NCBI RefSeq assembly: GCF_024721995.1
Contig: NZ_JANQBC010000010.1
Span: 186,001 to 250,000 of the forward strand
Direction of reading: 5' to 3'
DNA length: 64,000 nucleotides
Source of the DNA: Paenibacillus radicibacter
Lineage (GTDB): Bacteria > Bacillota > Bacilli > Paenibacillales > NBRC-103111
Part shown: one piece after another, positions 1 to 8,930 of the stretch
How positions within the stretch are numbered: position 1 is the stretch's first letter
Layout of the letters: each line of letters opens with the position of its first letter
Made by a program: the position numbers and the translations under genes
Notes under the pieces: generated by a model
What the model saw: the letters and a program-made list of their open reading frames with translations, nothing else
Database searches by the model: none
What the model was told of the DNA's origin: nothing

Positions 1-2
1 CA

Positions 3-239
3 CTCGAATCGATACCAGATGGTATGGTTGGACAAGTGATTCCAGCCGCCAAGTATGTGGTCTTTACATCTCCAATTGGGCCTTTGATGGAAATCATTCC
101 AGCAACTTGGCACCACATCTGGCAATGGATGCAGCATACGGAGGAAGTTCGTACATACACAGGAGATTTTGAGCTTTATGATGCACGAAGCAGCAACCCG
201 AATGCGGCTCAAGTGGATATTTATATTGCAATTCAGTAG
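3..239 (+). CDS. GyrI-like effector-binding domain protein, 3' part only
   Basis: The reading frame is open to the left edge of the window, so this is the C-terminal end of a longer gene. The visible residues have the features of the AraC/GyrI-type small-molecule-binding domain: an aromatic-rich strand, 'WHHIWQWM', a 'FELYDAR' strand and a final 'VDIYIAIQ' strand. This domain binds hydrophobic ligands, usually to steer a fused DNA-binding domain, but it also occurs alone. Whether a DNA-binding part exists lies outside the window. The next gene, a MerR regulator, ends with the same kind of domain. The gene is followed by a clear intrinsic terminator. The family assignment is fairly sure; the ligand and role are unknown. 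Confidence 0.7.
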   Translation, partial: LESIPDGMVGQVIPAAKYVVFTSPIGPLMEIIPATWHHIWQWMQHTEEVRTYTGDFELYDARSSNPNAAQVDIYIAIQ

Positions 240-254
240 AATAAGGTAGAGATC

Positions 255-305
255 GAGACTTTTACACATAAGCGCATTAGCCGCTAGATGTAGAAGTCTC
301 TTTTT
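255..305 (+). terminator. intrinsic terminator after the effector-binding protein gene
   Basis: Arms GAGACTTTTACA and TGTAGAAGTCTC pair over 12 positions with one G-U pair and are followed by a run of five T. It separates the first gene from the MerR gene. Confidence 0.8.
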
Positions 306-340
306 ACATAACAACAAGCCCGTAGATGGGAGAGGCAATC

Positions 341-1183
341 ATGTTAAGCAATCAACGATTTACGATTGGTGAGATGGCGAAGATGCATCGCGTGGCGGAA
401 TCGACTTTGCGTTATTACGATGAGAAGGGGATTTTTACGCCGAAGATGGTCGATCCGAATACACATTATCGTTATTATACGCTTGATCAGTTTTCCACGC
501 TCGATCACATTAAATTCTTGCGGCACTTGAACATCCCTATCAAAGAAATTAAGCGATATATGGATGAACGCACGCCTGCTTACGGATTAGAGCTATTAAT
601 GAAGCAGAAAGAGCTGATGGTAGAGAAGCAGAAAGAACTGGAATATACGTTGATGAAAATGAACAATGGCATCGATATCATTCAAGAGGCGCTCGAAGTC
701 CCTCCAGATAAACTCATCATCAAGTCGCTGCCCAAGCGAATGATTGCCTCTGCTGCGATTATGCCCAATGCAACGGATGAGATGTTCGAATACAGCATTC
801 ATCAATTGCAGAAGAAGGTGCTGCAAGATAGTAAGCTCAGTGAATTGATGCTGTACACTGGCGCATTCGGAGTATCTGTTGCGCAAGAGGCGCTGCGGCA
901 GGGAAAATATCAAGCCTTTAACAGTGTGTTTCTTCATCTAAGCGATATTCCTTTTGATGATGCGATGTTTAATTCGATCCCCGCAGGGATGTTTGCCTGT
1001 ATGCATCATTTGGGGCCTTATGAGCAGTCTGCCAGCACGTACGAGCTTCTGCTTCGTGAAATTGAGCGTAATCAATATGAGATCACCGGCGATGCACTTG
1101 AGCTGAGTCTGATTGATTTTTCCATGACGAAGAATCCCGAAGAGTATATAACCGAGCTTCAAATTCCTATTCGTCGTCTTTAA
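341..1183 (+). CDS. MerR-family regulator with GyrI-like effector domain
   Basis: A BmrR-type one-component regulator of about 280 residues. The N-terminus has the MerR winged helix ('FTIGEMAKMHRV', 'STLRYYDEKGIF', 'YRYYTLDQ'), then a dimerisation coiled coil around residues 80-115, then an effector-binding domain that ends 'YITELQIPIRRL'. The start at 341 is chosen because GGGAGAGG lies 5-7 nt upstream; an in-frame ATG at 326 has no such site. In this family, ligand binding twists promoters with an over-long spacer into an active shape. The next gene is a MATE exporter preceded by exactly such a promoter (TTGACC, 19 bp, TAAGCT) with a dyad between the elements, so control of the exporter by this protein is a strong inference. 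The inducer is unknown. Confidence 0.9.
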   Translation: MLSNQRFTIGEMAKMHRVAESTLRYYDEKGIFTPKMVDPNTHYRYYTLDQFSTLDHIKFLRHLNIPIKEIKRYMDERTPAYGLELLMKQKELMVEKQKELEYTLMKMNNGIDIIQEALEVPPDKLIIKSLPKRMIASAAIMPNATDEMFEYSIHQLQKKVLQDSKLSELMLYTGAFGVSVAQEALRQGKYQAFNSVFLHLSDIPFDDAMFNSIPAGMFACMHHLGPYEQSASTYELLLREIERNQYEITGDALELSLIDFSMTKNPEEYITELQIPIRRL

Positions 1184-1213
1184 AAATGTTAATTTTTCCC
1201 CTTAAATCTTCTC

Positions 1214-1244
1214 TTGACCTTCAAGTTACTTGAGGGTTTAAGCT
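1214..1244 (+). promoter_or_regulatory. MerR-type promoter/operator of the MATE gene
   Basis: TTGACC at 1214-1219 and TAAGCT at 1239-1244 are separated by 19 bp, the extended spacing typical of MerR-activated promoters. The spacer holds a dyad with arms 1217-1226 (ACCTTCAAGT) and 1228-1237 (ACTTGAGGGT), 9 of 10 matching around one central base. The likely binder is the adjacent regulator. Confidence 0.8.
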
Positions 1245-1276
1245 GTTAAGCAGGAAGTAGAAAAGGGGAAATTGTT

Positions 1277-2626
1277 ATGCAACAAGAAATGGTTCATCAA
1301 GATTTAAGGACGAAAAGTATAAGTAAGTTGTTCATGTCCTACTTAATCCCGGCAGTGCTTGGTATGGTGCTCATGTCGGTTAACATTATTATTGATGGGA
1401 TTATGGTAAGCCGCGGGGTAGGTGCACTTGGACTTGCAGGTGTGAACGTCGCATCACCGGTGTTCCCGATTATTTTTGCGATATCGCTATGGATTGGTAT
1501 GGGTGGAGCAACCCTGTATTCCATCGCACTTGGGGAAAATAAGGTCAAACATGCGCAGCATATTTTTACGCAATCGATCACACTCGCTGTTGTCATTGTG
1601 ACGATCATTATGTTCGTTTTTTCATGGAATATCGAAGGGCTTGCTTATTTATTCGGGGCGAATGATGTCATCCTTCCGTATACGATTGAATATTTGGAAG
1701 TCTTACTTATGTTCGGGATCGTCTATGTACTCGAAAATATACTGAGTATCTTCATCCGTAATGACGGGAATCCGAAACTTGCAATGGCGGGTCTCATTAC
1801 AACGGCTGTTCTAAATATCGTATTTAACTATATCTTTATTTTTATTTTTAACTGGGGAGTTAAAGGATCTGCGTACGGTACGATCGTCTCCGCAGCAATT
1901 GGTCTACTGGTGCTGCTTACGCACTTTTTCCGCAAGAAAAGTATATTGAAGTTTACGAAGTTAAAGTTTGATTGGTTGGTTGTGAAAGAGATTATGACGA
2001 TTGGTTTCCCAAGCTTTATGACGGAAATGTCCGCAGCCATCGTAACAGTCGGTTACAATGTCACATTCATTAAGTATGCAGGCGAGACGGGAGTAGCAGC
2101 CTTCGCGATTGTGAACTATATTCATACGATGGCACTTCTGATGTTCTTCGGGATTGGCGCGGCACTGCAACCGATTGTGAGCTATCACTTTGGTGCAGAA
2201 CTGCTAGACCGCTTAAAAGCAGCTTTGCGACTCGCTATCAAGACCGCACTCATATGTGGAGCTCTAGCTATTGTAATCGGCTTTATCGGTGCGAAATACA
2301 TTGTTATGATGTTTGATATCAAGACGCAAGAATTGCTTACATTTACGATTAAAGGAATTGGGCTATTCTTTATTCAATATATTTTCTTAGGATTTAACAT
2401 TGTGTATGCCGAGTATTTCCAATCGATTCGCCAGACGAAACGCTCGACCTTTATTATTCTAAGTCGTGGTTTACTGCTCGTATTCCCGCTCCTATGGATC
2501 ATGCCAAACTTGTTTGGAGTAAATGGGATTTGGCTTGTACCGGTTACGGCAGAAGCGATTACGATGGTTGTCATCATCATCATGAACCGTCGCAAGGACC
2601 CGCTTCTAGTACCGAAGCATGCATAG
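1277..2626 (+). CDS. MATE-family multidrug efflux transporter
   Basis: A 449-residue integral membrane protein with about 12 hydrophobic segments arranged as two similar halves, the usual size and architecture of MATE (MepA-like) transporters, which export cationic or hydrophobic compounds using a sodium or proton gradient. Characteristic stretches are 'SYLIPAVLGMVLMSVNI' near the N-terminus and 'FGIGAALQPIVSYHFGA' around residues 290-310. A GGGGAA ribosome site precedes the ATG. It lies downstream of a MerR-family gene and a MerR-type promoter, pointing to ligand-induced drug efflux. The substrate cannot be told from sequence. Confidence 0.9.
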   Translation: MQQEMVHQDLRTKSISKLFMSYLIPAVLGMVLMSVNIIIDGIMVSRGVGALGLAGVNVASPVFPIIFAISLWIGMGGATLYSIALGENKVKHAQHIFTQSITLAVVIVTIIMFVFSWNIEGLAYLFGANDVILPYTIEYLEVLLMFGIVYVLENILSIFIRNDGNPKLAMAGLITTAVLNIVFNYIFIFIFNWGVKGSAYGTIVSAAIGLLVLLTHFFRKKSILKFTKLKFDWLVVKEIMTIGFPSFMTEMSAAIVTVGYNVTFIKYAGETGVAAFAIVNYIHTMALLMFFGIGAALQPIVSYHFGAELLDRLKAALRLAIKTALICGALAIVIGFIGAKYIVMMFDIKTQELLTFTIKGIGLFFIQYIFLGFNIVYAEYFQSIRQTKRSTFIILSRGLLLVFPLLWIMPNLFGVNGIWLVPVTAEAITMVVIIIMNRRKDPLLVPKHA

Positions 2627-2673
2627 TATAATTGGATAAGGATAAATACAAGCATTGGAGGCATGAAGAGTTC

Positions 2674-3615
2674 GTGAAACTGCAAAAAATGATTGAAGCC
2701 GCCAAGCTTTATTACTTATACGATTATAGCCAGCAGGATATTGCGAGCAAACTAGGGGTTTCTCGTCCAACCGTGTCAAGGCTTCTGCAACAAGCCAAAG
2801 AGGAAGGGATTGTGGAAATTCGTATCACAGACCCAACCGAGAACAATCGATTGTTGGAACAAGAGTTGGAGCAGGCATTTGGACTGAAGAAGGCGCTCGT
2901 CGCTGCTGTTCCTGTTTATGAAGATGATGTGATCAAGACGCATATCGGGCAACTCACGGCAGACTATTTGAATGAACTTGTGCAAGATGGCGATCTGATC
3001 GGGACAAGTTGGGGAACGACACTTTATCAAGTTGCGTTACATTTGGAGAAACGTCATGTGAACAACGTACGTATTGTACAATTAAAAGGCGGCGTGAGTC
3101 ATTCGGAGACGAAGACGTATGCGACAGAGACCGTGCAGCTCTTTGAGCAAGCGTTTGATGCGAAGTCGTATCAACTCCCGCTGCCTGCTATTGTAGACCA
3201 TGTGGTCGTGAAGCAGGCGATCGAGCAGGATCGGCACATTCGAAGTCTGCTTGAACTCGGCAAAGAAGCGAATATTGCCTTGTTTACAATCGGTGTACCG
3301 AAGACGGATTCCTTACTGTTTCAAGTTGGCTATTTAACGGAAGAGGAAGAACGGTATATGATGGAACATGCGGTAGGCGATATTGCGTCCAGATTTTACG
3401 ATCATGAGGGAAATATATGCAACGAGTCGCTAAATGCACGGACGATCGGGATTGAACTACATGAGCTCGGGAAGAAGGATCAATCGATCTTAATTGCTGG
3501 TGGTGCGAAGAAAGTAGCGGGTATACGCGGTGCACTGCGGGCGAAGTATGCCAATGTCCTCGTAACGGATTCCTATACGGCTCGTATGCTTCTACAATAT
3601 GAGGCTGTGGAATAG
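2674..3615 (+). CDS. deoR: DeoR, SorC-family deoxyribonucleoside regulator
   Basis: The protein resembles Bacillus subtilis DeoR, a SorC-family repressor induced by deoxyribose-5-phosphate. It has an N-terminal HTH ('YSQQDIASKLGVSRPTVSRL') and a sugar-phosphate-binding domain with 'GTSWGTTLYQVA', 'VQLKGGVSHS', 'AVGDIASRFYDHEGNIC' and a 'SILIAGGAKK' segment. The frame is open from a TTG at 2632, but GTG 2674 has GGAGG 12 nt upstream and gives 313 residues, the length I recall for the B. subtilis protein. The expected target deoC lies about 9.5 kb downstream, beyond a glycan-type cluster; in B. subtilis deoR is next to the dra operon. The separation suggests insertion or rearrangement. Confidence 0.85.
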   Translation: MKLQKMIEAAKLYYLYDYSQQDIASKLGVSRPTVSRLLQQAKEEGIVEIRITDPTENNRLLEQELEQAFGLKKALVAAVPVYEDDVIKTHIGQLTADYLNELVQDGDLIGTSWGTTLYQVALHLEKRHVNNVRIVQLKGGVSHSETKTYATETVQLFEQAFDAKSYQLPLPAIVDHVVVKQAIEQDRHIRSLLELGKEANIALFTIGVPKTDSLLFQVGYLTEEEERYMMEHAVGDIASRFYDHEGNICNESLNARTIGIELHELGKKDQSILIAGGAKKVAGIRGALRAKYANVLVTDSYTARMLLQYEAVE

Positions 3616-3706
3616 CTTCTAACAGAGCGGGAATGCAGGGTCATGGTATTTCGCTTTCAGATCATGTAAGATATAGGTTACTTATCATGTAAGAGGAGGA
3701 ACAACT

Positions 3707-4744
3707 GTGACTTTTGGAGCTAGAGTGCTCAAGACAGGAATGGCTGTTACATTGTCCCTGTTCATCAGCACATTATTCCAGTTTTCAAGTCCAGTAATTG
3801 CAGCTGTAGCCGCAATTTTTGCGATGCAGCCTTCGATTTATCGATCTTGGCGTTATTTTCTGGAGCAGCTTCAGACCAATACATTAGGTGCAATACTCGC
3901 ACTACTCGGGGGATTCTTCTTTTCCAAAGAACCTCTAGCAGTTGGGTTTGTATGTATTCTAGTCATCATGCTATGTTTGAAGCTTAAAATGGAAGAAACG
4001 ATCGGATTGACACTTGTAACGGTAATTGCAGTTATGGAAGCGTCTGGGAATGCAGAGTTATATGGAGATTGGCAATTTGCACTTAATCGATTTTTACTCA
4101 TATTAATTGGAATGTGTTCGGCGTTTTTGATCAATATTTTGTTCTTCCCACCTAAGCCGAAGGAACAATTCGGGAAGCAGATTCATACGGTGTTCTCGAA
4201 GCTATCCTTGCTTCTTCGTACAACGATTTCCAATGAAATCAAGGAAAGCGTCTATCGTGATGAGAAGCAGACGATGGATGATTCGCTGAAGTCTATTTCG
4301 GATAAATACAAGCTGTTTGAAGAAGAACTGAAGAAGATGAAGAAGGCGAAGTACTCCCAAGCTAGAGATCTAGTCATTTATAAAAAAATGTTGCAGACAA
4401 TGAGCAAAGGGGCGGAAGTACTCGATGTCGTGGAAGAGCACTATTTCCATTCACCGCGAACCCCTGAGATTGATGCGATATTTGATCATCACCTAGAGAA
4501 GCTCACGAAATTCCATGAGCATACGCTGCTCAAGTTTGAAGATATGTTAAAGCCAGCTTGTACGGACGACCTGGAGATGGAAGAACTCAACGAGCAGTTT
4601 ATGACGCAAATTTTGGATCTCTACGAAAGTCATAAAGAAGGTATGCACCGGATGATGATTGTAGCGACCGTCATCTATGATTATGGCTACCAGATTTTAC
4701 GTTTAGATAAAGTCGTAGAGCATCACCATCGCGGAACAGATTAA
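3707..4744 (+). CDS. aromatic acid exporter (ArAE/FUSC) family membrane protein
   Basis: A 345-residue protein with an N-terminal membrane half of about six hydrophobic segments (residues 5-145) and a soluble, helical C-terminal half rich in Lys and Glu. This matches the ArAE_1 plus ArAE_1_C architecture of Bacillus YqjA/YgaE-like proteins. The family is named after exporters of aromatic acids, but the Bacillus members have no firm substrate. The start is a GTG with AGGAGGA upstream. An 11-bp direct repeat (3661-3671 and 3684-3694) lies just ahead. It ends at a bidirectional terminator facing cysC. Confidence 0.8.
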   Translation: MTFGARVLKTGMAVTLSLFISTLFQFSSPVIAAVAAIFAMQPSIYRSWRYFLEQLQTNTLGAILALLGGFFFSKEPLAVGFVCILVIMLCLKLKMEETIGLTLVTVIAVMEASGNAELYGDWQFALNRFLLILIGMCSAFLINILFFPPKPKEQFGKQIHTVFSKLSLLLRTTISNEIKESVYRDEKQTMDDSLKSISDKYKLFEEELKKMKKAKYSQARDLVIYKKMLQTMSKGAEVLDVVEEHYFHSPRTPEIDAIFDHHLEKLTKFHEHTLLKFEDMLKPACTDDLEMEELNEQFMTQILDLYESHKEGMHRMMIVATVIYDYGYQILRLDKVVEHHHRGTD

Positions 4745-4757
4745 ACTTGTAAGTTAG

Positions 4758-4807
4758 AAGAAGGATAGTATTAGCAGAAGATGAGCTTCTGCGGTACTAT
4801 CCTTCTT
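4758..4807. terminator. bidirectional terminator between exporter and cysC
   Basis: A perfect 13-bp stem (4758-4770 with 4795-4807) encloses a second stem (agcagaag/cttctgc). It lies between convergent genes and includes the cysC stop codon. Confidence 0.8.
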
Positions 4808-5351
4808 TGTTGTGACCCGGAATAGCTGCCAGGATGATCTCGATACATTCGTCCACCGATTTCAGATGGGTCGGACAGATTGCTTGCGGGGCAAGTGGCT
4901 CCTCATAAGCTTGATGAATGCCTGTAAATTGCTTGATCTCACCAGCCTGCACTTTCTTATAGAGCCCCTTCGGATCCCGCTGTTGGCAAATTTCAAGCGG
5001 ACATTCCACGTACACCTCAATGAACGGATCTACACCTACACTTTGCCGAACTTGTTCACGAATTTGGCAGTATGGCGAGATCGATGACACGATGACATGA
5101 AACCCTGCCGTAAGCAGCAGCTTCGCGACTTCGCCTGTGCGCCGTCCAACTTCGATGCGGTCTTCAGCCGCAAACCCAAGATCCCGATTCAAGCCTTGGC
5201 GCAGTACGTCTCCATCGAGAATAATCGACGGGGCAAGCACTTGGTTCAAAGCTTCCGCAAGGGTTGTTTTACCAGCCCCAGATAAACCCGTGAGCCAGAC
5301 AAGGTAACGCTTATGTGAATCACTTATATCACTCATATCACTCATATCCAT
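4797..5351 (-). CDS. cysC: adenylylsulfate (APS) kinase
   Basis: Phosphorylates APS to PAPS, the universal sulfate donor. The P-loop is 'GLSGAGKTT' near residue 21, followed by 'ILDGDVLRQGLNRDLGF', 'VYVECPLEICQQRDPKGLY' and 'FTGIHQAYEEP', all hallmark CysC motifs; length is typical (184 aa). The ATG overlaps the end of the sulfotransferase gene, and the overlap is built of 9-bp tandem units that give an odd N-terminus with repeated Met-Ser-Asp. No other sulfate-assimilation genes are nearby, so this copy probably supplies PAPS to the adjacent sulfotransferase rather than to cysteine synthesis. ATP sulfurylase must come from elsewhere. Confidence 0.92.
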   Translation of the reverse strand: MDMSDMSDISDSHKRYLVWLTGLSGAGKTTLAEALNQVLAPSIILDGDVLRQGLNRDLGFAAEDRIEVGRRTGEVAKLLLTAGFHVIVSSISPYCQIREQVRQSVGVDPFIEVYVECPLEICQQRDPKGLYKKVQAGEIKQFTGIHQAYEEPLAPQAICPTHLKSVDECIEIILAAIPGHNKEG

Positions 5352-6075
5352 AACGCTTCATTCCCTCACGGCAATATTGGCGAATCGCTTGAATTTCATT
5401 GTTCGTTCGAGGGCGTCTTGTGCTGTTCAATCGAACGGATAGGACGTCATTGATCTCATCAAGAGATATGTCTGCCAATTGAGATAATACGTGTAGGGTA
5501 TTGGGCTCTCGATTCGTAATGTCCTCATATCGGAACAAGTAAATCTGATTACCCTCATTGTGTAATAATGAATATTCATCAGCATGTTGATTCCATATGC
5601 TTGCGAATTGTTTAATGTTCCCTGCCCAATAGCGCTTCTCGCTTCGCCAGACATCGATAGGACTACGGATGAGCAAGATGATGAGAATGTTAGGAAAGCA
5701 CAGTTTTAACAGATTAATCTCGTCTTTCCCATAACGTACTTCCTTAAAGCCAATTCGATCGTGATGTACACGGTGCTGGCTATATAGGGTATGAAGTAAA
5801 GTTCGTGTACTCTCCCTAATAGCTGCATCAATATAAGGGAAATCTGGTGTCATGTTGGCTATCCATGTATTCGGATTCTCGTCGGTGCCGAAGTATGCGT
5901 GCTTCTCCTGTTCACTCACCTTAGAGAAATGCATCAAATCCCTGCGCATTTCAATAAATTTCCCCAGAATCCCACCTTGCTCACCCCAGATTAAGGTCTT
6001 CTTCCTCGCATTGAAAATGCGCTGCACAAGGGTTGAGCCTGTTCGCTGTGTCACACTTGAGATGACGATATCCAT
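5338..6075 (-). CDS. PAPS-dependent sulfotransferase family protein
   Basis: A 245-residue protein with the sulfotransferase PAPS-binding loop near the N-terminus ('TQRTGSTLVQRI', the 5'-phosphosulfate loop) and a 3'-phosphate-binding strand ('IILLIRSPIDVWRSEKRY') in the middle. It would transfer sulfate from PAPS to a hydroxyl or amine, here most plausibly on a glycan because glycosyltransferase genes adjoin it. A good GAGGTGAA site precedes the ATG. It overlaps the glycosyltransferase gene upstream by 25 nt and cysC downstream by 14 nt, so the three are probably one translationally coupled operon. The acceptor is unknown. Confidence 0.82.
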   Translation of the reverse strand: MDIVISSVTQRTGSTLVQRIFNARKKTLIWGEQGGILGKFIEMRRDLMHFSKVSEQEKHAYFGTDENPNTWIANMTPDFPYIDAAIRESTRTLLHTLYSQHRVHHDRIGFKEVRYGKDEINLLKLCFPNILIILLIRSPIDVWRSEKRYWAGNIKQFASIWNQHADEYSLLHNEGNQIYLFRYEDITNREPNTLHVLSQLADISLDEINDVLSVRLNSTRRPRTNNEIQAIRQYCREGMKRYGYE

Positions 6076-8699
6076 GAAAGTTCACCTCTGGGTGTCCATA
6101 TTGCGTGAATCTGTACGGGAACATCATCATGAATGGATTGTTCTGCAACGATGATATCCGGTTTGGCATAGTGCTCATCTTCCCAGTTCATCCATTGCAA
6201 TCGACCGAAGGAATACGTATATCGCCCTGCAAATTGCTTCATACGCAGGTAAACCAGATCCCCATTAATTAAATGATCGGTAATGAATTGTCCTAGTAAT
6301 GAATTTGGTAGGGGGGATTGCTCGACATAAATTTCAATCAACTTCGTGGAGGTTTGCGGCGTTGGTACAAGCACAGATTGCCCTTGGACACTTAAGTTTG
6401 CTTGCAGTAAAGATAACCAATGTTTCCGCCATCGTTCTTTGGAAAAGGAAGCTGCGACGCTTCTGGATTTCTCCTTGAACGCGGTCATCACTTCAGGATG
6501 ATCCAGTAAAGAGCAGATGGCTTCCCTTAGGGCATCTCCACTGGGCTCAATGAGCAGTCCATTGTAGTTGTTTAACACCAGATCGGTTAGTCCACCGACC
6601 CGAGTCGCAATCACGGCATTGCCGCATGCCATTGCTTCTAGACATGAAAGACTAGTTCCTTCGCTATATAGGGTTGGAATGAGCGTAATATCTGCTTGCT
6701 TGTAGGCATGACTCATCTCTTCAAGCGGGAGAGAATACCATTTGACGCGACCTGGCCATTGCCCTATTTTACGGGTGACATGCTGGGTGTCTTCGTTACT
6801 TCCTTTTCCAACAAAATGAAACTCGACCTGCGGGTATTGTTCCAATACCCCATCCATGAGCTCAAGAACCATATATAAGCCTCGTGCTTGATACAATCTT
6901 CTCGGATACAAGATGACAACTTTATCGCGCAGATCAAGGTGATTATCCCGTGGGGTAAATACGTCCGTATCGACATAGTTAGGGATAACAGTCATCTTCT
7001 GTCCAACCGCATAATCGATCGTCTGGAACCAGTTCGGTGAGTTGGTATCGACCGAAACCAATTGATGGCATAGCGTAGCACCTTCAATAAATCGTCTATT
7101 CGTCTCCCAGAATGTGACGCCGTCTTTATAGGAACTACCGGGTTGATCCCAGGAAATACCGTGAATGATTCCGATACTGTTCTTGTTGTTTGCATAGGGC
7201 CAAGCATTGAAATAGGCCGAATATATATTCACAGCAGATTGGTTAGCCGTCTGTTCTTGGAACAAGCGGTTAAATGTAGTGACAGTGGGGATGGAGAAGG
7301 GATAGGTCTGCTGTCCGCCTCTGGACAAAGAAACAACATCAATCTCGCCAAATTTGCGAATCCACGTGTAGTTGCCATATTGATAAATGGTCATTTGGAT
7401 CCCTAGCTGCTTGCAAAGCTCAGATAGATCGACGAGGTAGCGCTCTGCTCCGCCGTTATAGAAGTTGTTTCCTTCATAATCAAGGAAAGTCACCGTCATA
7501 ACCGCAACTTTATGTGCGGAGGAATAGTTTCCATATATTTTCCAGAACATCCAATCCTGCTTCCATACATGCTCGATCTGATCCACACGTGATGACCAAG
7601 AATGGGTGAGTGCAAGCTGAGCGCCACTATACTTCGCTTGCATCGCAATAGCTGGATGGAACGAGAGTAAGATTGCACGTTCGAACTCATCGACATGGCT
7701 TGCGATTTGTACCCAAGAACTTGCATATGGAAGAACTTCGGGCAGTGGGGTCGATACGATGGGAATGCCTAACGCGCTATATTCATAAAACTTGAGTGGT
7801 GAAACATGCTTGGTAATGTCGTTAAGGATAAACGGAATGATCGCCACTTGAAAATACCGCCCATAAGCCGCAAGCTCGCTATATTTCTTCGCACCTAATA
7901 AATGAACATTGTCGGGGAGAGAGAGCTGATCCCGATCTTCACGACCATTCTTTCCAATACAAATAAACTGCCAGTCTGGACGCCGAATGGCAATTGTACG
8001 AACCAAGTCTATATGGAACCAATCTTCAATGGCACCGAAGTACCCGATGATGGGTTTACCTTGCTCGATGAGAGGACGCAGTTCAACAGGAATTTCGGTC
8101 GACGATGTACTCGTCTGAAAGTCTTTCACATGAACAGCATTGGGTATATACATCGCATTCGCACGTTCGGCAACATAGGTTTTTAGCGGCTCCGCCGAGT
8201 ACGTCACAAGAGCAGCATGCTTTACAACATCATCGTGCTTTCTGTGCATTTGCTCATCATAGAGTGAGAAGAATTCGAGTTGATCGAGCAGATCGTACCA
8301 GATCACTTTATGGGGCAATAAGTCCGCCCAAGCCATCTGCACCATCCAGCTAATAACAACAATGACCGATAAGCTGCGCAGTGCAGGGAGTAGATAGGCA
8401 TCGCCACCACGAAGCACGAACAAATTATTTTCCACTTCATCAATTGAGAAAGGCTCCTGCTGCGTATCGCAAAAAAAACATAAATAACCCCGCTCGGCAA
8501 ATTCCCTCAAGAAATGTTGTGGCCGTTGCTGCGGTTCCCAGCCTACAGCCCCGGGATATACAAGGATTGCTTTGTAAGATTTTTCTTTCAGGATGTTCAT
8601 AATGGTTAACGTTTCGGCATGTAGATGTCCATGAAACATCCGACTGTAGTAAGTCTGACGGGCTGTGTATTCAGATATAAAAGTGGGTACTTGCTCCAA
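6051..8699 (-). CDS. two-domain glycosyltransferase (TuaH-like plus GT4)
   Basis: An 882-residue fusion of two GT-B glycosyltransferases. The first half (to about residue 375) resembles the single-domain protein at 10931-11968 ('QRPQHFLREFAERG', a late 'SPLKFYEYSALGIP'). The second half is GT4-like: 'GIIHGISWD', 'YPRRLYQARG', and an E-x7-E motif in 'EGTSLSCLEAMACG' followed by 'VGGLTDLVLNNYNGLLIEP'. A further 100 or so residues follow without clear homology. The start is TTG with AGGAGG nine bases upstream. It heads the sulfotransferase-cysC operon. It likely adds two sugars of a surface glycan; donor and acceptor are unknown. Confidence 0.85.
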   Translation of the reverse strand: MEQVPTFISEYTARQTYYSRMFHGHLHAETLTIMNILKEKSYKAILVYPGAVGWEPQQRPQHFLREFAERGYLCFFCDTQQEPFSIDEVENNLFVLRGGDAYLLPALRSLSVIVVISWMVQMAWADLLPHKVIWYDLLDQLEFFSLYDEQMHRKHDDVVKHAALVTYSAEPLKTYVAERANAMYIPNAVHVKDFQTSTSSTEIPVELRPLIEQGKPIIGYFGAIEDWFHIDLVRTIAIRRPDWQFICIGKNGREDRDQLSLPDNVHLLGAKKYSELAAYGRYFQVAIIPFILNDITKHVSPLKFYEYSALGIPIVSTPLPEVLPYASSWVQIASHVDEFERAILLSFHPAIAMQAKYSGAQLALTHSWSSRVDQIEHVWKQDWMFWKIYGNYSSAHKVAVMTVTFLDYEGNNFYNGGAERYLVDLSELCKQLGIQMTIYQYGNYTWIRKFGEIDVVSLSRGGQQTYPFSIPTVTTFNRLFQEQTANQSAVNIYSAYFNAWPYANNKNSIGIIHGISWDQPGSSYKDGVTFWETNRRFIEGATLCHQLVSVDTNSPNWFQTIDYAVGQKMTVIPNYVDTDVFTPRDNHLDLRDKVVILYPRRLYQARGLYMVLELMDGVLEQYPQVEFHFVGKGSNEDTQHVTRKIGQWPGRVKWYSLPLEEMSHAYKQADITLIPTLYSEGTSLSCLEAMACGNAVIATRVGGLTDLVLNNYNGLLIEPSGDALREAICSLLDHPEVMTAFKEKSRSVAASFSKERWRKHWLSLLQANLSVQGQSVLVPTPQTSTKLIEIYVEQSPLPNSLLGQFITDHLINGDLVYLRMKQFAGRYTYSFGRLQWMNWEDEHYAKPDIIVAEQSIHDDVPVQIHAIWTPRGELSWISSSQV

Positions 8700-8930
8700 T
8701 CGGGTTGCCTCCTAGTATTCTTCTAAATGGATACAACATGTGTATGTGAAAGGCGTTTCTTCGCTTGTATCATAGCCTGCTAATCTTGCAATTATTTGTA
8801 ACTTCTTGCGTGATTTCCTCCATCTTGATCACGGTAGGCAGTTTGATCAACTTCATATGGACGAGTTGCTCATCATTTTGGGCAGACATACTGTGGTACT
8901 AGGTTATCCAACTTTAGAGGGGGGAGTAGG

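Noticed and set aside
8770-8889. 39-codon ORF on the minus strand
   Set aside because: Starts MSAQNDEQLV and has balanced composition, but there is no ribosome binding site and no recognisable family.
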